Shown: positions 19,460 through 28,909 of the stretch, one piece after another | How the letters are laid out: the number at the start of each line of letters is the position of its first letter | Numbering within the stretch: the first letter of the stretch is position 1 | NCBI RefSeq assembly: GCF_028768465.1 | Contig: NZ_CP118225.1 | Coordinates: forward strand, 7,111,001-7,175,000 | DNA length: 64,000 nucleotides | Source: Rhodopirellula sp. P2 | GTDB lineage: Bacteria; Planctomycetota; Planctomycetia; Pirellulales; Pirellulaceae | Direction: 5' to 3' | Made by a program: the position numbers and the translations under genes | The notes under the pieces: generated by a model | Databases searched by the model: none | What the model was told of the DNA's origin: nothing | Seen by the model: the letters and a program-made list of their open reading frames with translations, nothing else

Positions 19460-20589
19460 TTCACGTCTTTCCAGCTGCGCGTTGCGGCACTGTCCAGCAC
19501 GGCGTCGCAAACACGCTGGGTTTCCAGTGCATCGCGGAAAGTCGGCGCGGCGGGCTGGTCCGATTCCAAGGACTTCAAGAAATCAGCCACTTGGTGCACG
19601 AAGGTGTGCTCATAGCCGATCTGCAATCCTGGAACCCACCAGTTGGCCATGTAAGGGTGGTCGCCATCGCTGACGTGAATGCTGCGCCAACCGCGGACGA
19701 TACTGTCGTCGTTGTGGTCGAAGAACTCCAAGCGATGCAAGTCGTGCAAGTCCCAACGCAGCGAGCCGAACTCACCGTTGATTTCCAGCGTGTTCAACGC
19801 CTTGTGACCGCGAGCGTAACGAGTCGACTCGAACACCCCGAGCGAACCATTGTCGAAGTGACAAAGGAAGGCGCAAGCGTCGTCAATTTTGACCGGGGTC
19901 TTCTTGCCGGTTTCCGCATGCACCCGTTCCTTGACAAACGTTTCCGTCACGGCAGAAACATCTTGGATCCCGCCGTTGAGCCACAACGCGGCGTCAATGC
20001 AGTGAGCCAACAGGTCGCCGGTCACGCCGCTGCCGGCGGCTTCCGCATCCAAACGCCAGGTTGCCGCACCGCCTTGAGGAACGTCGGCGTTGATCGTCCA
20101 GTCCTGCAAGAAGTTGGCACGGTAATGGAAGATCTTGCCGAGCCGACCTTCGTCAATCAATTGCTTGGCCAACGTCACGGCCGGGACCCGGCGATAGTTG
20201 TACCAAACCATGTTGCGAACGCCGGCCTTCTCAACCGCTTCGCACATTTCAATGCCTTCGGCGGTGTTCATCGCCAAGGGCTTTTCGCACAGAACCATCT
20301 TGCCGGCTTCGGCAGCGGCAATCGAGATTTCTTTGTGCAGGTTGTTGGGCGTGCAAACGTCGACCGCGTCGATGTCATCGCGTTCGAGCAGTTTGCGCCA
20401 ATCGGTTTCCACCGACTCGTAACCTTGCTGTTCCGCGAAGGCTTTGGCCTTCTCTTCGTTGCGAGCGCAAACGGCTTTCAAGACGGGATGGTATTCCAGG
20501 TCAAAGAAACGCGGAGCTTGACGGTACCCGTTGGTGTGCGTTCGGCCCATGAAGCCGTAGCCGATCAGGCCAATGTTCAGAGGTTTCAT
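19456..20589 (-). CDS. Gfo/Idh/MocA family NAD(P)-dependent oxidoreductase
   Basis: The protein has 377 residues from ATG 20589. The N-terminal Rossmann fold has [19 protein letters not shown] (GxGxxG) and the family hallmark [14 protein letters not shown]; the C-terminal alpha/beta domain carries the substrate site ([20 protein letters not shown], with His and Asp typical of inositol and sugar dehydrogenases). Such enzymes oxidise sugars, inositols or sugar derivatives with NAD(P). The planctomycete genome class has many paralogues with unknown substrates. It is the first gene of the run that continues into glcD, glcE and glcF, with a four-base stop/start overlap, so it may feed a hydroxy acid into that pathway; this is inference from position. 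Confidence 0.92.
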   Translation of the reverse strand: MKPLNIGLIGYGFMGRTHTNGYRQAPRFFDLEYHPVLKAVCARNEEKAKAFAEQQGYESVETDWRKLLERDDIDAVDVCTPNNLHKEISIAAAEAGKMVLCEKPLAMNTAEGIEMCEAVEKAGVRNMVWYNYRRVPAVTLAKQLIDEGRLGKIFHYRANFLQDWTINADVPQGGAATWRLDAEAAGSGVTGDLLAHCIDAALWLNGGIQDVSAVTETFVKERVHAETGKKTPVKIDDACAFLCHFDNGSLGVFESTRYARGHKALNTLEINGEFGSLRWDLHDLHRLEFFDHNDDSIVRGWRSIHVSDGDHPYMANWWVPGLQIGYEHTFVHQVADFLKSLESDQPAAPTFRDALETQRVCDAVLDSAATRSWKDVK

Positions 20590-20899
20590 TCGTCGATGGG
20601 GGAAAGTGGGAGATTGAAGTAGATGGAGGGCAGACGCCCTTCCGCCGCAAAGTTTGGTTCGACCGGAGGACTCGCGTCCTGACGCTTTGTGCTAGCGGTA
20701 CCACGCGAGCAGTCGGTTGACTGAGTGGTGACATGAAAAATCAAAACCCGACGCGTGACGGCCTGTTGATTGAATCCTAACCCGAAGCGTGAGCGAGGGA
20801 TCGCGTGTCATTGCAACGAGCCTGTGGATCCCTCGCTCACGCGTCGGGTTGTGAAATCAAATAAGTTCAACAAACCGGTGAGCGAGGAACCACCTCGAA
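20590..20899. other. Intergenic region with repeat arms, no gene
   Basis: This 310-base interval separates two minus-strand genes. It holds the long inverted repeat described at 20779-20850 and a further partial copy of the same arm (AACCCGACGCGTGA at 20745-20758). Short frames here translate to the NPKRERG/SLTRRV peptide that this repeat always gives and are not genes. I saw no promoter that I could defend. Confidence 0.6.
20779..20850. repeat. 24-bp inverted repeat (possible terminator hairpin)
   Basis: The arms at 20779-20802 and 20827-20850 are complementary at 23 of 24 positions (first arm begins AACCCGAAGCGTGAGCGAGG), separated by 24 bases. The structure would form a very stable hairpin but has no T-run. 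The arm sequence is a typical planctomycete intergenic repeat and a third partial copy lies just upstream. It may end the transcript of the isomerase-like gene's neighbour or be a miniature repeat. Confidence 0.75.
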
Positions 20900-21955
20900 T
20901 CACTCGTTCCAGCCGTGCGCGTCTTGCACGCTCAGCATCGCTGCCAAGATTTCGTTCCAGGTCTCAGGTTTGTGCATGACGTCGTTGGGGAACATGCACC
21001 CGTCCCAGCAAATGTGCTTGCAGGTCTGCAACACATCACCATGCTCGTCACGCAACCAGTAGCCGGCGTCGGTGGCGATGTCCAACTTGCCGTTGGGATC
21101 GTTGGGCAAGCAGTGGCGTCCAGTTTTGTCGTGGCTGCCGGTGCCGTGCACGGTCGCGTCGTTTTGGGCAACGTGGAAGTCGATCGTCCATGGCCGCAAA
21201 GCATGCGTCAACTCTTTCAAAGCCGCCGCCTTTTTCTCTTTGTCGGCCCAGTCAAAGTCTTGCGGCAAAATCGCATCTTCCGGTGCGTTGTAACCAAGCA
21301 GGTACAGCAACGTGTGCGCCATGTCGGCTTGGAAACCAAATCGTTCGGGATGACCGACTCGCTCGAGCAAGTCCACCATCTTCTTCCAAGACTGCATGCC
21401 ACCCCAGCAGATTTCGCCTTCCGCGGCGAGGCGTTCGTCGTACTCTTCGGCGATGTCGCAAGCGGCTTTGAACGTGTCGGCGATCTTGCTCTGGTTGGCT
21501 TCGGGATCTTTGACCCAATCCGCCACACCCATCGCACTGTCCAAGCGAATGCAGCCATACGGACGCACGCCAAGTTCACGCAACTTCTTGCCGATCTCGC
21601 AGCCCTTGCGAACTTGTTTCAAGAACGCTTCGACTTCTTCGGGACTGCCGCCCGCGCTGCCGCCGCCGGTGGGTTCCCAGACGGGAGCGACCACGGTGCC
21701 GATGTTCAATGATCGGCTGCGAACTTTCTCGGCCAAGGCTTCCAGTTCCGCATCGTCCGCGTCGATGGACACGTGAGGCGAAAACAAAAACAGATCGACG
21801 CCGTCGAACTTCCGCCCGTCCACTTCCGCCGCAGCGGTGAGGTCAAGCATTTCATCCAAGGGAATGATGGGGTTGGCATCGTCGTCGCCCTTGCCGACCA
21901 CTCCGGGCCACGCAGCGTTGTGCAATTTTGGAAACGAGTTCGGGTGCTGGCTCAT
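20900..21955 (-). CDS. Xylose-isomerase-like TIM barrel (sugar phosphate isomerase/epimerase)
   Basis: The protein has 351 residues from ATG 21955. The sequence has the alternating strand/helix pattern of an AP-endonuclease-2 / xylose isomerase-like TIM barrel, with acidic and histidine metal-site candidates in [37 protein letters not shown] and [15 protein letters not shown]. Family members isomerise or epimerise sugars and sugar phosphates or act on inositol derivatives, with a divalent metal. There is no signal peptide, so it should be cytoplasmic. It stands between two repeat regions, with its own transcript likely. Planctomycetes carry many paralogues; the substrate cannot be read from sequence. 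Confidence 0.87.
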   Translation of the reverse strand: MSQHPNSFPKLHNAAWPGVVGKGDDDANPIIPLDEMLDLTAAAEVDGRKFDGVDLFLFSPHVSIDADDAELEALAEKVRSRSLNIGTVVAPVWEPTGGGSAGGSPEEVEAFLKQVRKGCEIGKKLRELGVRPYGCIRLDSAMGVADWVKDPEANQSKIADTFKAACDIAEEYDERLAAEGEICWGGMQSWKKMVDLLERVGHPERFGFQADMAHTLLYLLGYNAPEDAILPQDFDWADKEKKAAALKELTHALRPWTIDFHVAQNDATVHGTGSHDKTGRHCLPNDPNGKLDIATDAGYWLRDEHGDVLQTCKHICWDGCMFPNDVMHKPETWNEILAAMLSVQDAHGWNE

Positions 21956-22261
21956 CGTTGGGAAGTGCCTTTGATCAGAGTGGGGTCGCTATCAGGTTGA
22001 ATCGCAAGTTCAGACGGGAAGTATCGACCGATTCACCAAGTGGCCTGAAGCGTCATTTGGACGAATGGGGCGTGAGATTTCTGCTTTCCCGCTTCCCTAG
22101 GGTGGACATTGCGACCGCTCGTTGCAAGAACCCCTCGCCGAACCGGTGCCGCCGCTGACCACGAGTGCCCGCTCCCCCAGGAAGATCCGGAGTGGCTGAG
22201 AGCACACTGAAAGCGGTTTCAAGCCTTGTCCAAACGGAAAATCGTCGGATGCCTAGAAAGC
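21956..22261. other. Intergenic spacer before the repeat array, no gene
   Basis: About 300 bases lie between the start of the isomerase-like gene and the 283-bp array. It should contain the isomerase promoter. I found no protein-like frame and no clear regulatory motif in it. Confidence 0.5.
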
Positions 22262-23262
22262 GCTCCCAACACCTGTCGCCACTCCGTGGCTGTCCTGGTT
22301 CGGGAACGCCATCCAAGACCTCGGGTTGAAACCCGAGGCTGGCGAATGCCACCGCTCCGCGGTTCCCTCATGCAACGCCTCTGCCTCACAGTCACAGAGC
22401 GATGACTGCCCAATGAGCACGAGGTTTACATCGAAACGCACCCCAGTCGCGGAGCGACGGAATCCGTCAGCCTTGGGTTTCAACCCAAGGCCCGCCGACG
22501 CCCGACAATCATCCCAGTCGCGGAACGCTGACAGCCGGACACGCGTTTCCAACACCTGTCGCCACTCCGTGGCTGTCCTGGTTCGGGAACGCCACCCGAG
22601 ACCTCGGGTTGAAACCCGAGGCTGGCGAATGTCACCGCTCCGCGGTTCCCTCATGCAACGCCTCTGCCTCACAGTCACACCGCGATCACAGCCCAATGAG
22701 CACGAGGTTTACATCGAAACGCCCCCCAGTCGCGGAGCGACGGAATCCGTCAGCCTTGGGTTTCAACCCAAGGCCCGCCGACGCCCGACAATCATCCCAG
22801 TCGCGGAGCGACGACAGCCGGACACGCGTTCCCAACACCTGTCGCCACTCCGTGGCTGTCCTGGTTCGGGAACGCCATCCAAGACCTCGGGTTGAAACCC
22901 GAGGCTGGCGACTGTCACCGCTCCGCGGTTCCCTCATGCAACGCCTCTGCCTCACAGTCACACCGCGATCACAGCCCAATGAGCATGGGTTTAACATCGA
23001 AACGCACCCCAGTCGCGGAGCGACGGAATCCGTCAGCCTTGGGTTTCAACCCAAGGCCCGCCGACGCCCGACAATCATCCCAGTCGCGGAGCGACGACAG
23101 CCGGACACGCGTTCCCAACACCTGTCGCCACTCCGTGGCTGTCCTGTTTCGGGAACGCCACCCAAGACCTCGGGTTGAAACCCGAGGCTGGCGAATGTCA
23201 CCGCTCCGCGGTTCCCTCATGCAACGCCTCCATCCCACAGTCGCAGAGCGACGACAGATGCT
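22262..23262. repeat. 283-bp tandem repeat array, about 3.5 units
   Basis: A unit recurs with an exact spacing of 283 bases: the marker ACCTCGGGTTGAAACCCGAG lies at 22318, 22601, 22884 and 23167. Each unit contains several short palindromes: CCTCGGGTTGAAACCCGAGG, CTTGGGTTTCAACCCAAG, a GTCGCGGAGCGAC motif and ACCGCTCCGCGGT. Copies differ by scattered substitutions with almost no length change. Long frames run through the array on both strands because 283 is not a multiple of three and the GC content is high; they have no homology-like features and I reject them. The array ends about ten bases from the stop codon of the WXG100-like gene. Related palindromes occur again at 28910-29865. Confidence 0.93.
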
Positions 23263-23271
23263 TACGGCGGA

Positions 23272-23541
23272 TCAGCGTCCCAGGTAGGCGTCCAACTGAT
23301 CTGCTTTCCGCATCAGATAGGGCACATGCTCGTCGGTGGCCTGCACCAACCGCTGCAGTTGCCGCAGTTGATCCTGAAATTCTTGATTGAATTTTCTCTG
23401 CTGGTCGTCTCGCCAGCTTTGTTCCAGCTGGTTCATTTGAGCCGACAGCCCTGTCCCGCGTTGCCGCAACTCCTCCGCGAATCGAGCCAATTGAGATGCG
23501 AACTGGCGAATTTGATCCGGGTCACCGATGGCTTGATTCAT
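23272..23541 (-). CDS. WXG100-like small helical protein
   Basis: The protein has 89 residues from ATG 23541. It is predicted to be two helices joined by a turn with the WXG-type motif SWRDD at about residues 42-46 (MNQLEQSWRDDQQRKFNQEF), the right length and layout for the WXG100/ESAT-6 superfamily. Trp-Arg-Asp replaces Trp-x-Gly, a variation seen in distant members. Known WXG100 proteins are secreted by type VII systems or act as partners of larger toxins; no EccC-type ATPase is in this window. The start codon overlaps the stop of the upstream TPR gene as ATGA, so the two are translationally coupled. Family assignment is good in pattern but not certain. Confidence 0.72.
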   Translation of the reverse strand: MNQAIGDPDQIRQFASQLARFAEELRQRGTGLSAQMNQLEQSWRDDQQRKFNQEFQDQLRQLQRLVQATDEHVPYLMRKADQLDAYLGR

Positions 23542-24242
23542 GAAATCGCCTGGAGAGATTGTTGATAAAATTGCAAACTGGCATGCAGACCGTGACGCTC
23601 GGCCAAGTCAATGAGCAACCGGAGCGCCGCCGATCGAGTTTTCGCAGGACCGACCACCGCACGCCGGATCGAGGCCTGACGCAGCGACTTCATCGCCGCC
23701 ATGTCTTGACTGAGCAACAACTGACAACGTCCCATCAACAGGTAGGCACCGGGCGAATGGGTTTCAGAATCCACCAGCGGTTCCAACTCCTCCATCGCTT
23801 CGTCGTATCGTTCCAGGTCGTACAGGGCTTCGCCAAGGACCATGTGCAGGTAGGTCAGCGAAGGATCGCGCGCGAGCCGGGCCCGACAAACCTTGAGCCG
23901 ACAATTGGCCCAGTCCGTGGTCGCACGTTCCAGCTCATGATCCGCGGAGGAATTCCCCAACCGAGTCGCCAGATCTCGCACCTCCACCAACTGCTGGACC
24001 GACCGAGCCAACTGGGCTTCTTCCAATTCCCACAACATCGACATGTCGTCAGGAAACAACTCATGTGCCTGACGCAAGACTTTCGCCGCCTGCAAGGGAC
24101 GATTTTCTTCGCGATAGATCGCGGCCAGTTCCTGGTACCCCTCGCGATCCGTGGGGCAAGTCTTCAGATGGTGCTCGAGTTGCTGGCGACGCGTCGGCAC
24201 GGTCACCGATTCGCTTCCTTCATTGGCGGGAACGGCGGTCAT
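23538..24242 (-). CDS. TPR protein coupled to the WXG100-like gene
   Basis: The protein has 234 residues from ATG 24242; a TTG at 24275 would add eleven. It contains tetratricopeptide-type helical repeats (REGYQELAAIYREENRPLQA, LHMVLGEALYDLERYDEAME, GAYLLMGRCQLLLSQDMAAM). There is no signal peptide or membrane helix, so it is probably cytoplasmic. Its last bases overlap the WXG100-like start (ATGA at 23538-23541). A TPR protein translated together with a WXG100-like protein suggests a chaperone or adaptor role for the small partner, which is inference. Confidence 0.85.
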   Translation of the reverse strand: MTAVPANEGSESVTVPTRRQQLEHHLKTCPTDREGYQELAAIYREENRPLQAAKVLRQAHELFPDDMSMLWELEEAQLARSVQQLVEVRDLATRLGNSSADHELERATTDWANCRLKVCRARLARDPSLTYLHMVLGEALYDLERYDEAMEELEPLVDSETHSPGAYLLMGRCQLLLSQDMAAMKSLRQASIRRAVVGPAKTRSAALRLLIDLAERHGLHASLQFYQQSLQAIS

Positions 24243-24515
24243 TGAAATCGCTCGCGGAAGAGAATCATGAAGCAAGAACGCTTACCAACACAGCGGCGGT
24301 GCACCGCGAGTGGTTCAGAAGAGACGATTCAGTATGGATGAAGTGGGCCACGATTGCAAAATCCCAACCCCCATCTGGATTGCCCGTTCGCTCCTGAGCG
24401 GAATGAGTTATGATGGACGGTCGATCGTTGGTTTCCGAACCTCGATCGAACCCGCCGCGGTCCCCTCCGCACCCCTCATGCTCCGATTCGCGTTCCCTCC
24501 TACAACGACGCGGCC

Positions 24516-27500
24516 ATGCATTTCATGCGATTCGCCCTGACCCTTCTTGTTGGCCATTTCTGTGTCAGCGCCATGGGTTCCGACTCACTTGAAACCGTGT
24601 TCCAAGACACGGTCCAACCGTTCCTGCAGCAGAACTGCTTGCAGTGTCACGACGACCAATCCGCCGAGGGCGACCTGGACCTCAGCGTCGACCAGAACAT
24701 CGACGATGTCGTCAAACGGTTCCGCCACTGGGCAGTCGTCTTGGATCGCTTGGAAGTGGGTGACATGCCACCCGAAGACGCGGACATCCAACCGAACGCT
24801 GAACAGCGCGACGCGGTGATCGCTTGGATCGAATCCCTGAAAGCAGCGGAAGCCAAGCGAACCAGCGGTGACCCAGGAATGGTGCTCGCCCGGCGACTCA
24901 GCAGTGCCGAGTACGACCGCACCATCCGCGACCTCACCGGCGTCGACATTCGCCCCGCAGCCGACTTCCCCATCGATCCCGCCAACGAAGCCGGGTTCGA
25001 CAACTCGGGTGAATCACTGACGATGTCACCGGCGCTGCTCAAGAAGTACCTGCAAGCGGCTCGACGCGTCGCCGAGCACATGGCGATCACGCCCGCAGGG
25101 CTCGAATTCGCACCGCACCCCGTGATCACCGAAACCGATCGCGACAAGTTTTGCGTCAATCGCATCATCGATTTCTATCGTCAACAAAACACCCGTGTCT
25201 CCGATCACTTGTACGTGGTTTGGAAACACCACCAATCGCCAACGCAACATTCGCTTGAGGAACTGGCGATCCAAGAGGGAGTCAGCGCTCGTTACTGCCA
25301 GCTGTTGAGCGAATTGCTGGGCGAAGAAACGGACGAGTCAAACCAAGTGTCCATCGGCCCGATCTTCGCCTTGAGAACGATCTGGAAGGAAGTTGCCCCC
25401 TCGAACGCTTCTGATTCCGAAGCCCGACAACATTGTGAAAACATGGCGACCTTCATCGAGTCGCTTCGTGAAAAGCTGATCCCAGACGTCCCCAACTTGA
25501 CCGCGCCCGAGATGAACTCCGGCTCGCAATCGTTGGTGCTTTGGAAAAACCGCCAATTCATCGCCAATCGACGACGCTTCGCAGCAGATCAACTTCCGCC
25601 ACTGCCGGAGCTGATGAAGACCTTTGACCCGAATCAGCTTGACCTGCCCGCCAAGGATGCCGTCGTCGCATCCATGCAGATCCCGGAATCGGAATCCGAA
25701 CAAGCGACCTATGCGAAGGAGCTGGATCGGTTCTGCAACGTGTTTCCGGATCAGTTCTTGGTCTCCGAACGGGCTCGCGTGTACCTGGATCAAAAGAAGG
25801 AAAAGAAACTCAAGGGACGATTCTTGAGCGCCGGATTCCACAGCCAAATGGGATACTTCCGCGACGACGAACCGCTTTGCGACTTGATGCTCACCGATGC
25901 CCAGCGAGAAACGCTGGATCGACTTTGGTTGGAACTGGACTTCGTCACATCCGCTCCGATGCGTCAGTACGCGGGCTTCATTTGGTTTGACCGCACGGAC
26001 TCCGCTTTCATGCGAGACCGAGTCTTCGACCGGTACCGCGCTGAAGACAAGGATTGCATCTCGGAAGAAAAGGTCCGTGGCCTACGCGACACCTACGCGG
26101 AAAAAGCCGAACGGGTCGGGGCCAGCCCCAAGGCCTTGGCCGCGATTCGGCGTTACTTCGACGACCTGTCCCAAACGTTTCGTTCGCTCGAACAAATTCG
26201 TGAACAATCGGAACCCGTTCAGCTCGAGGCGATGCTGCAGTTTGCCGAGCGCGCCTACCGCCGCCCACTCGAACCAACCGACCGAGATTCCTTGCTCGCG
26301 TTCTACCAATACTTGCGAACCGAAGGCGAACTGGATCACGAGGAATCCATCCGCGACTGCGTCGTGCGCATCTTGATGTCGCCTCACTTCTGCTATCGCG
26401 TCGACCCAACCCACTCCGGCCCAGCCCAATCCGGCCTGAGCACCTCCGCCTCGAAAGACTCGAAGTTGCCCAGCGGCGTTGAACCACTGGATTCCCATTC
26501 GCTCGCCAATCGCCTGAGCTACTTCTTGTGGTCAAGCATGCCGGACGAAACGTTGATGGACCTCGCGTCGAAGGATCGACTGCAAGATCCCAGCGTTCTG
26601 ATTGAACAGACGGGTCGCATGCTGAAGGATGATCGCAGCCAAGGCTTCCTTCGCGAATTCATGGGCAACTGGCTGAACTTCCGTCGCTTTGACCAGCACA
26701 ACGGCGTTGACCGAGAACGGTTCCCGACATTCACCGACGACTTACGGCAATCGATGTTGGAAGAGCCCCTGCGTTTCTTCACCGACGTGATCCAGCGTGA
26801 TGGTTCCGTGCTTGATTTGCTGTACGCAGATCACACCTTCGTCAATCGCGAATTGGCGCTGCACTACGGAGTCGACGAACAACAATTCGACTCCCTTCTA
26901 AAAGCCTCCGCGTCCACGGATGGTTGGATCAAACTCCCCGATGCGTCCCACGTTGGCCGCGGTGGTTTGCTGCCGATGGGAGTCTTCCTGACTCGCAATT
27001 CACCGGGCCTGAGAACCAGCCCCGTGCAGCGGGGCAACTGGGTCGTGCAACGCGTGCTCGGCGAGCACGTTCCGGCTCCTCCGGCCGAAGTCCCTGAGCT
27101 TCCCGAAGACGAATCCAAACTGGGCGACCTGACGATTCGCGAGGCGCTCGCTCGACATCGCGAACACCCCAGTTGCGCTGGATGCCACGAACGAATTGAC
27201 TCGATGGGACTGGTCTTCGAAGGTTACGGCCCCGTCGGTGAAATGCGAGACGCCGACCTGGGTGGACGTTCGATCGACGCCAGCGTTGTGTTCCCCGATG
27301 GCGGCCAAGGTGACGGCATCGAAGGCCTGCGAGATTACATCCGCCGCGACCGCGAAGACGATTTTGTCGAACACCTGTGTCGCCAGCTGTTGGCGTACGC
27401 TCTCGGGCGATCGCTGCAACTTTCAGATGAATCACTGGTGGCCGAGATGAAATCCAACCTGCAAGCCAACCAGCACCGCTTTTCATCCCTGGTCGAAACG

Positions 27501-27590
27501 ATTGTGACCAGCCCCGCGTTTCGCAACAAACGCGTCCAACTTGCTTCCGTCGACTCCGCCCCTTCCTCCGAACCGGAACCTTCCCCATGA
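24516..27590 (+). CDS. Planctomycete cytochrome-c protein (DUF1587/1592/1588/1585)
   Basis: The protein has 1024 residues with a signal peptide (FALTLLVGHFCVSAMG). A cytochrome-c-like domain follows at once with heme motif CLQCH at residues 41-45. Next come DUF1587 (RRLSSAEYDRTIRDLTGVDI), DUF1592 (FAERAYRRPLEPTDRDSLLA, then LANRLSYFLWSSMPDETLMD), DUF1588 (GLLPMGVFLTRNSPGLRTSP, with a second CxxCH, CAGCH, near residue 887) and DUF1585 (LCRQLLAYALGRSLQLSDES). This architecture is abundant in planctomycetes and almost always paired with a DUF1552 protein, as here with a four-base ATGA overlap. It probably acts in the periplasm in electron transfer linked to oxidative breakdown of polymers; the actual reaction is unknown. 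Confidence 0.95.
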   Translation: MHFMRFALTLLVGHFCVSAMGSDSLETVFQDTVQPFLQQNCLQCHDDQSAEGDLDLSVDQNIDDVVKRFRHWAVVLDRLEVGDMPPEDADIQPNAEQRDAVIAWIESLKAAEAKRTSGDPGMVLARRLSSAEYDRTIRDLTGVDIRPAADFPIDPANEAGFDNSGESLTMSPALLKKYLQAARRVAEHMAITPAGLEFAPHPVITETDRDKFCVNRIIDFYRQQNTRVSDHLYVVWKHHQSPTQHSLEELAIQEGVSARYCQLLSELLGEETDESNQVSIGPIFALRTIWKEVAPSNASDSEARQHCENMATFIESLREKLIPDVPNLTAPEMNSGSQSLVLWKNRQFIANRRRFAADQLPPLPELMKTFDPNQLDLPAKDAVVASMQIPESESEQATYAKELDRFCNVFPDQFLVSERARVYLDQKKEKKLKGRFLSAGFHSQMGYFRDDEPLCDLMLTDAQRETLDRLWLELDFVTSAPMRQYAGFIWFDRTDSAFMRDRVFDRYRAEDKDCISEEKVRGLRDTYAEKAERVGASPKALAAIRRYFDDLSQTFRSLEQIREQSEPVQLEAMLQFAERAYRRPLEPTDRDSLLAFYQYLRTEGELDHEESIRDCVVRILMSPHFCYRVDPTHSGPAQSGLSTSASKDSKLPSGVEPLDSHSLANRLSYFLWSSMPDETLMDLASKDRLQDPSVLIEQTGRMLKDDRSQGFLREFMGNWLNFRRFDQHNGVDRERFPTFTDDLRQSMLEEPLRFFTDVIQRDGSVLDLLYADHTFVNRELALHYGVDEQQFDSLLKASASTDGWIKLPDASHVGRGGLLPMGVFLTRNSPGLRTSPVQRGNWVVQRVLGEHVPAPPAEVPELPEDESKLGDLTIREALARHREHPSCAGCHERIDSMGLVFEGYGPVGEMRDADLGGRSIDASVVFPDGGQGDGIEGLRDYIRRDREDDFVEHLCRQLLAYALGRSLQLSDESLVAEMKSNLQANQHRFSSLVETIVTSPAFRNKRVQLASVDSAPSSEPEPSP

Positions 27591-28909
27591 ACCCTGCTGT
27601 CAACCGACGAACACTGCTACGTGGTGCCGGTGTTGCCATGGCATTGCCTTGGTTGGAATCGATTCCGGTCTGGGGCCGCGAAACGATGGTGGGGCACGAT
27701 GCCGCCGAAACCCCTCAGCGCTTTGCGGCGTTGTTCATGGGATGCGGGATCAACGCCGACCACTGGTGGGCCAAAGGTGCCGGCAAAGACATGGAACTCG
27801 GCAAGAGCCTGGCTCCCATGGAACCGCTCAAACACAAAATGAATTTCATCACCGGGTTGTTCAACGAGAACGCCACCGGCGTCGGAATTCACCCGGGACA
27901 AACGGGCAACATCCTCTCGGGCGCGTCGCTAAAAAAAGGCTCGGAGCTGCGCGGCGGCATCAGCATGGACCAAATGCTGGCCAACCATTTCCAAGATCAA
28001 ACTGCGGTCCCCAGCTTGGTGCTCGGTTGTGAACAGCCCGTGACGGGCTACCACGAAACCAACTTCTCGATGGCTTACAGTTCGCACATCTCGTGGCAAA
28101 ACGCGACGTCACCGGTGCCCATGGAAGTCTACCCGTCGCTCGCCTTCGATGCGTTGTTTGACAACCAAGGCAGTCGCCGCAACGAGAGCATCCTGGACCG
28201 GGTCGGCGAAGACGCGGCCTCCCTGCGTCGACAAGTCAGCGCTGCCGACCGAGCCAAGCTGGAAGAGTTCTTGAGCAGTGTTCGCGAAGTCGAGCGACGC
28301 GCCGCATCGATGCGGGCGGCTCACTCCAAAGCGAGCGACCGCGCCAAAGATCAAGGCAAACCGATTCACGCGATGAAACGCCCAGACGATGGACTCCCCG
28401 AGGACATTCGCGAGCACATGCGATTGATGTGTGACATCGTGGCGTTGGGATTCCAAACTGACAAAGCTCGTGTTGCAACGCTGCTGCTCAACCGTGACCT
28501 GTCCGGTTTGTTCTACCCATTCCTGGATGTGAAATCGACTCACCACTCCGCCTCCCACAGCGATCGCTCCGATGCCTACGAGCGAATCTCCCGGTACTAC
28601 TGCAGCCAATACGCGTATTTGGCTGGAAAACTGGACGCGATGCCGGAAGGCGATGGCACCGTGCTGGACCATTCATGCCTGCTGTTCTTGTCCAGCATGT
28701 GGTCGGGCAACGCTCACGATTCCAGCAAACTGCCCGTGCTGCTGACCGGTGGGTTGTCAGGCAATTTGAAAACCGGACGCGTCCTGGACTACCTCGAAGA
28801 ATCCGACGACGACCGAAAGCTGTGCAGCATGTACCTGTCGATCATGGATCGGATGGGAGTGGAACTCGACGAGTTCGGCGACGCTGAAAAACGGCTCGCT
28901 GGGCTGTGA
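27587..28909 (+). CDS. DUF1552 domain protein, predicted Tat export
   Basis: The protein has 440 residues from ATG 27587, overlapping the stop of the cytochrome gene. The N-terminus (NRRTLLRGAGVAMALPWLES) has a twin arginine followed by a hydrophobic stretch, as in Tat signals. The body fits DUF1552: MGCGINADHWWAKGAG, MNFITGLFNENATGVGIHPG, and the His-rich segment STHHSASHSDRSDAYERISR. DUF1552 proteins are exported partners of the DUF1592-type cytochromes and are related to sulfatase-like metal-dependent folds (DUF1501). The enzymatic activity is not known. The gene ends where the 515-bp repeat block begins. Confidence 0.93.
   Translation: MNPAVNRRTLLRGAGVAMALPWLESIPVWGRETMVGHDAAETPQRFAALFMGCGINADHWWAKGAGKDMELGKSLAPMEPLKHKMNFITGLFNENATGVGIHPGQTGNILSGASLKKGSELRGGISMDQMLANHFQDQTAVPSLVLGCEQPVTGYHETNFSMAYSSHISWQNATSPVPMEVYPSLAFDALFDNQGSRRNESILDRVGEDAASLRRQVSAADRAKLEEFLSSVREVERRAASMRAAHSKASDRAKDQGKPIHAMKRPDDGLPEDIREHMRLMCDIVALGFQTDKARVATLLLNRDLSGLFYPFLDVKSTHHSASHSDRSDAYERISRYYCSQYAYLAGKLDAMPEGDGTVLDHSCLLFLSSMWSGNAHDSSKLPVLLTGGLSGNLKTGRVLDYLEESDDDRKLCSMYLSIMDRMGVELDEFGDAEKRLAGL

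Noticed and set aside
20770-20979. Frame with NPKRERG and SLTRRV peptide
   Set aside because: This peptide is a translation of the inverted repeat at 20779-20850 and recurs wherever the repeat occurs.
22262-23262. CRISPR array
   Set aside because: The unit is 283 bases and nearly uniform; there are no short repeats with unique spacers and no cas genes.
22326-23287. Several long frames on both strands through the 283-bp array (for example 22326-22895 and 22609-23178)
   Set aside because: They repeat with the array, shift with its 283-base period and show the same peptide copied from the palindromes. They are not genes.
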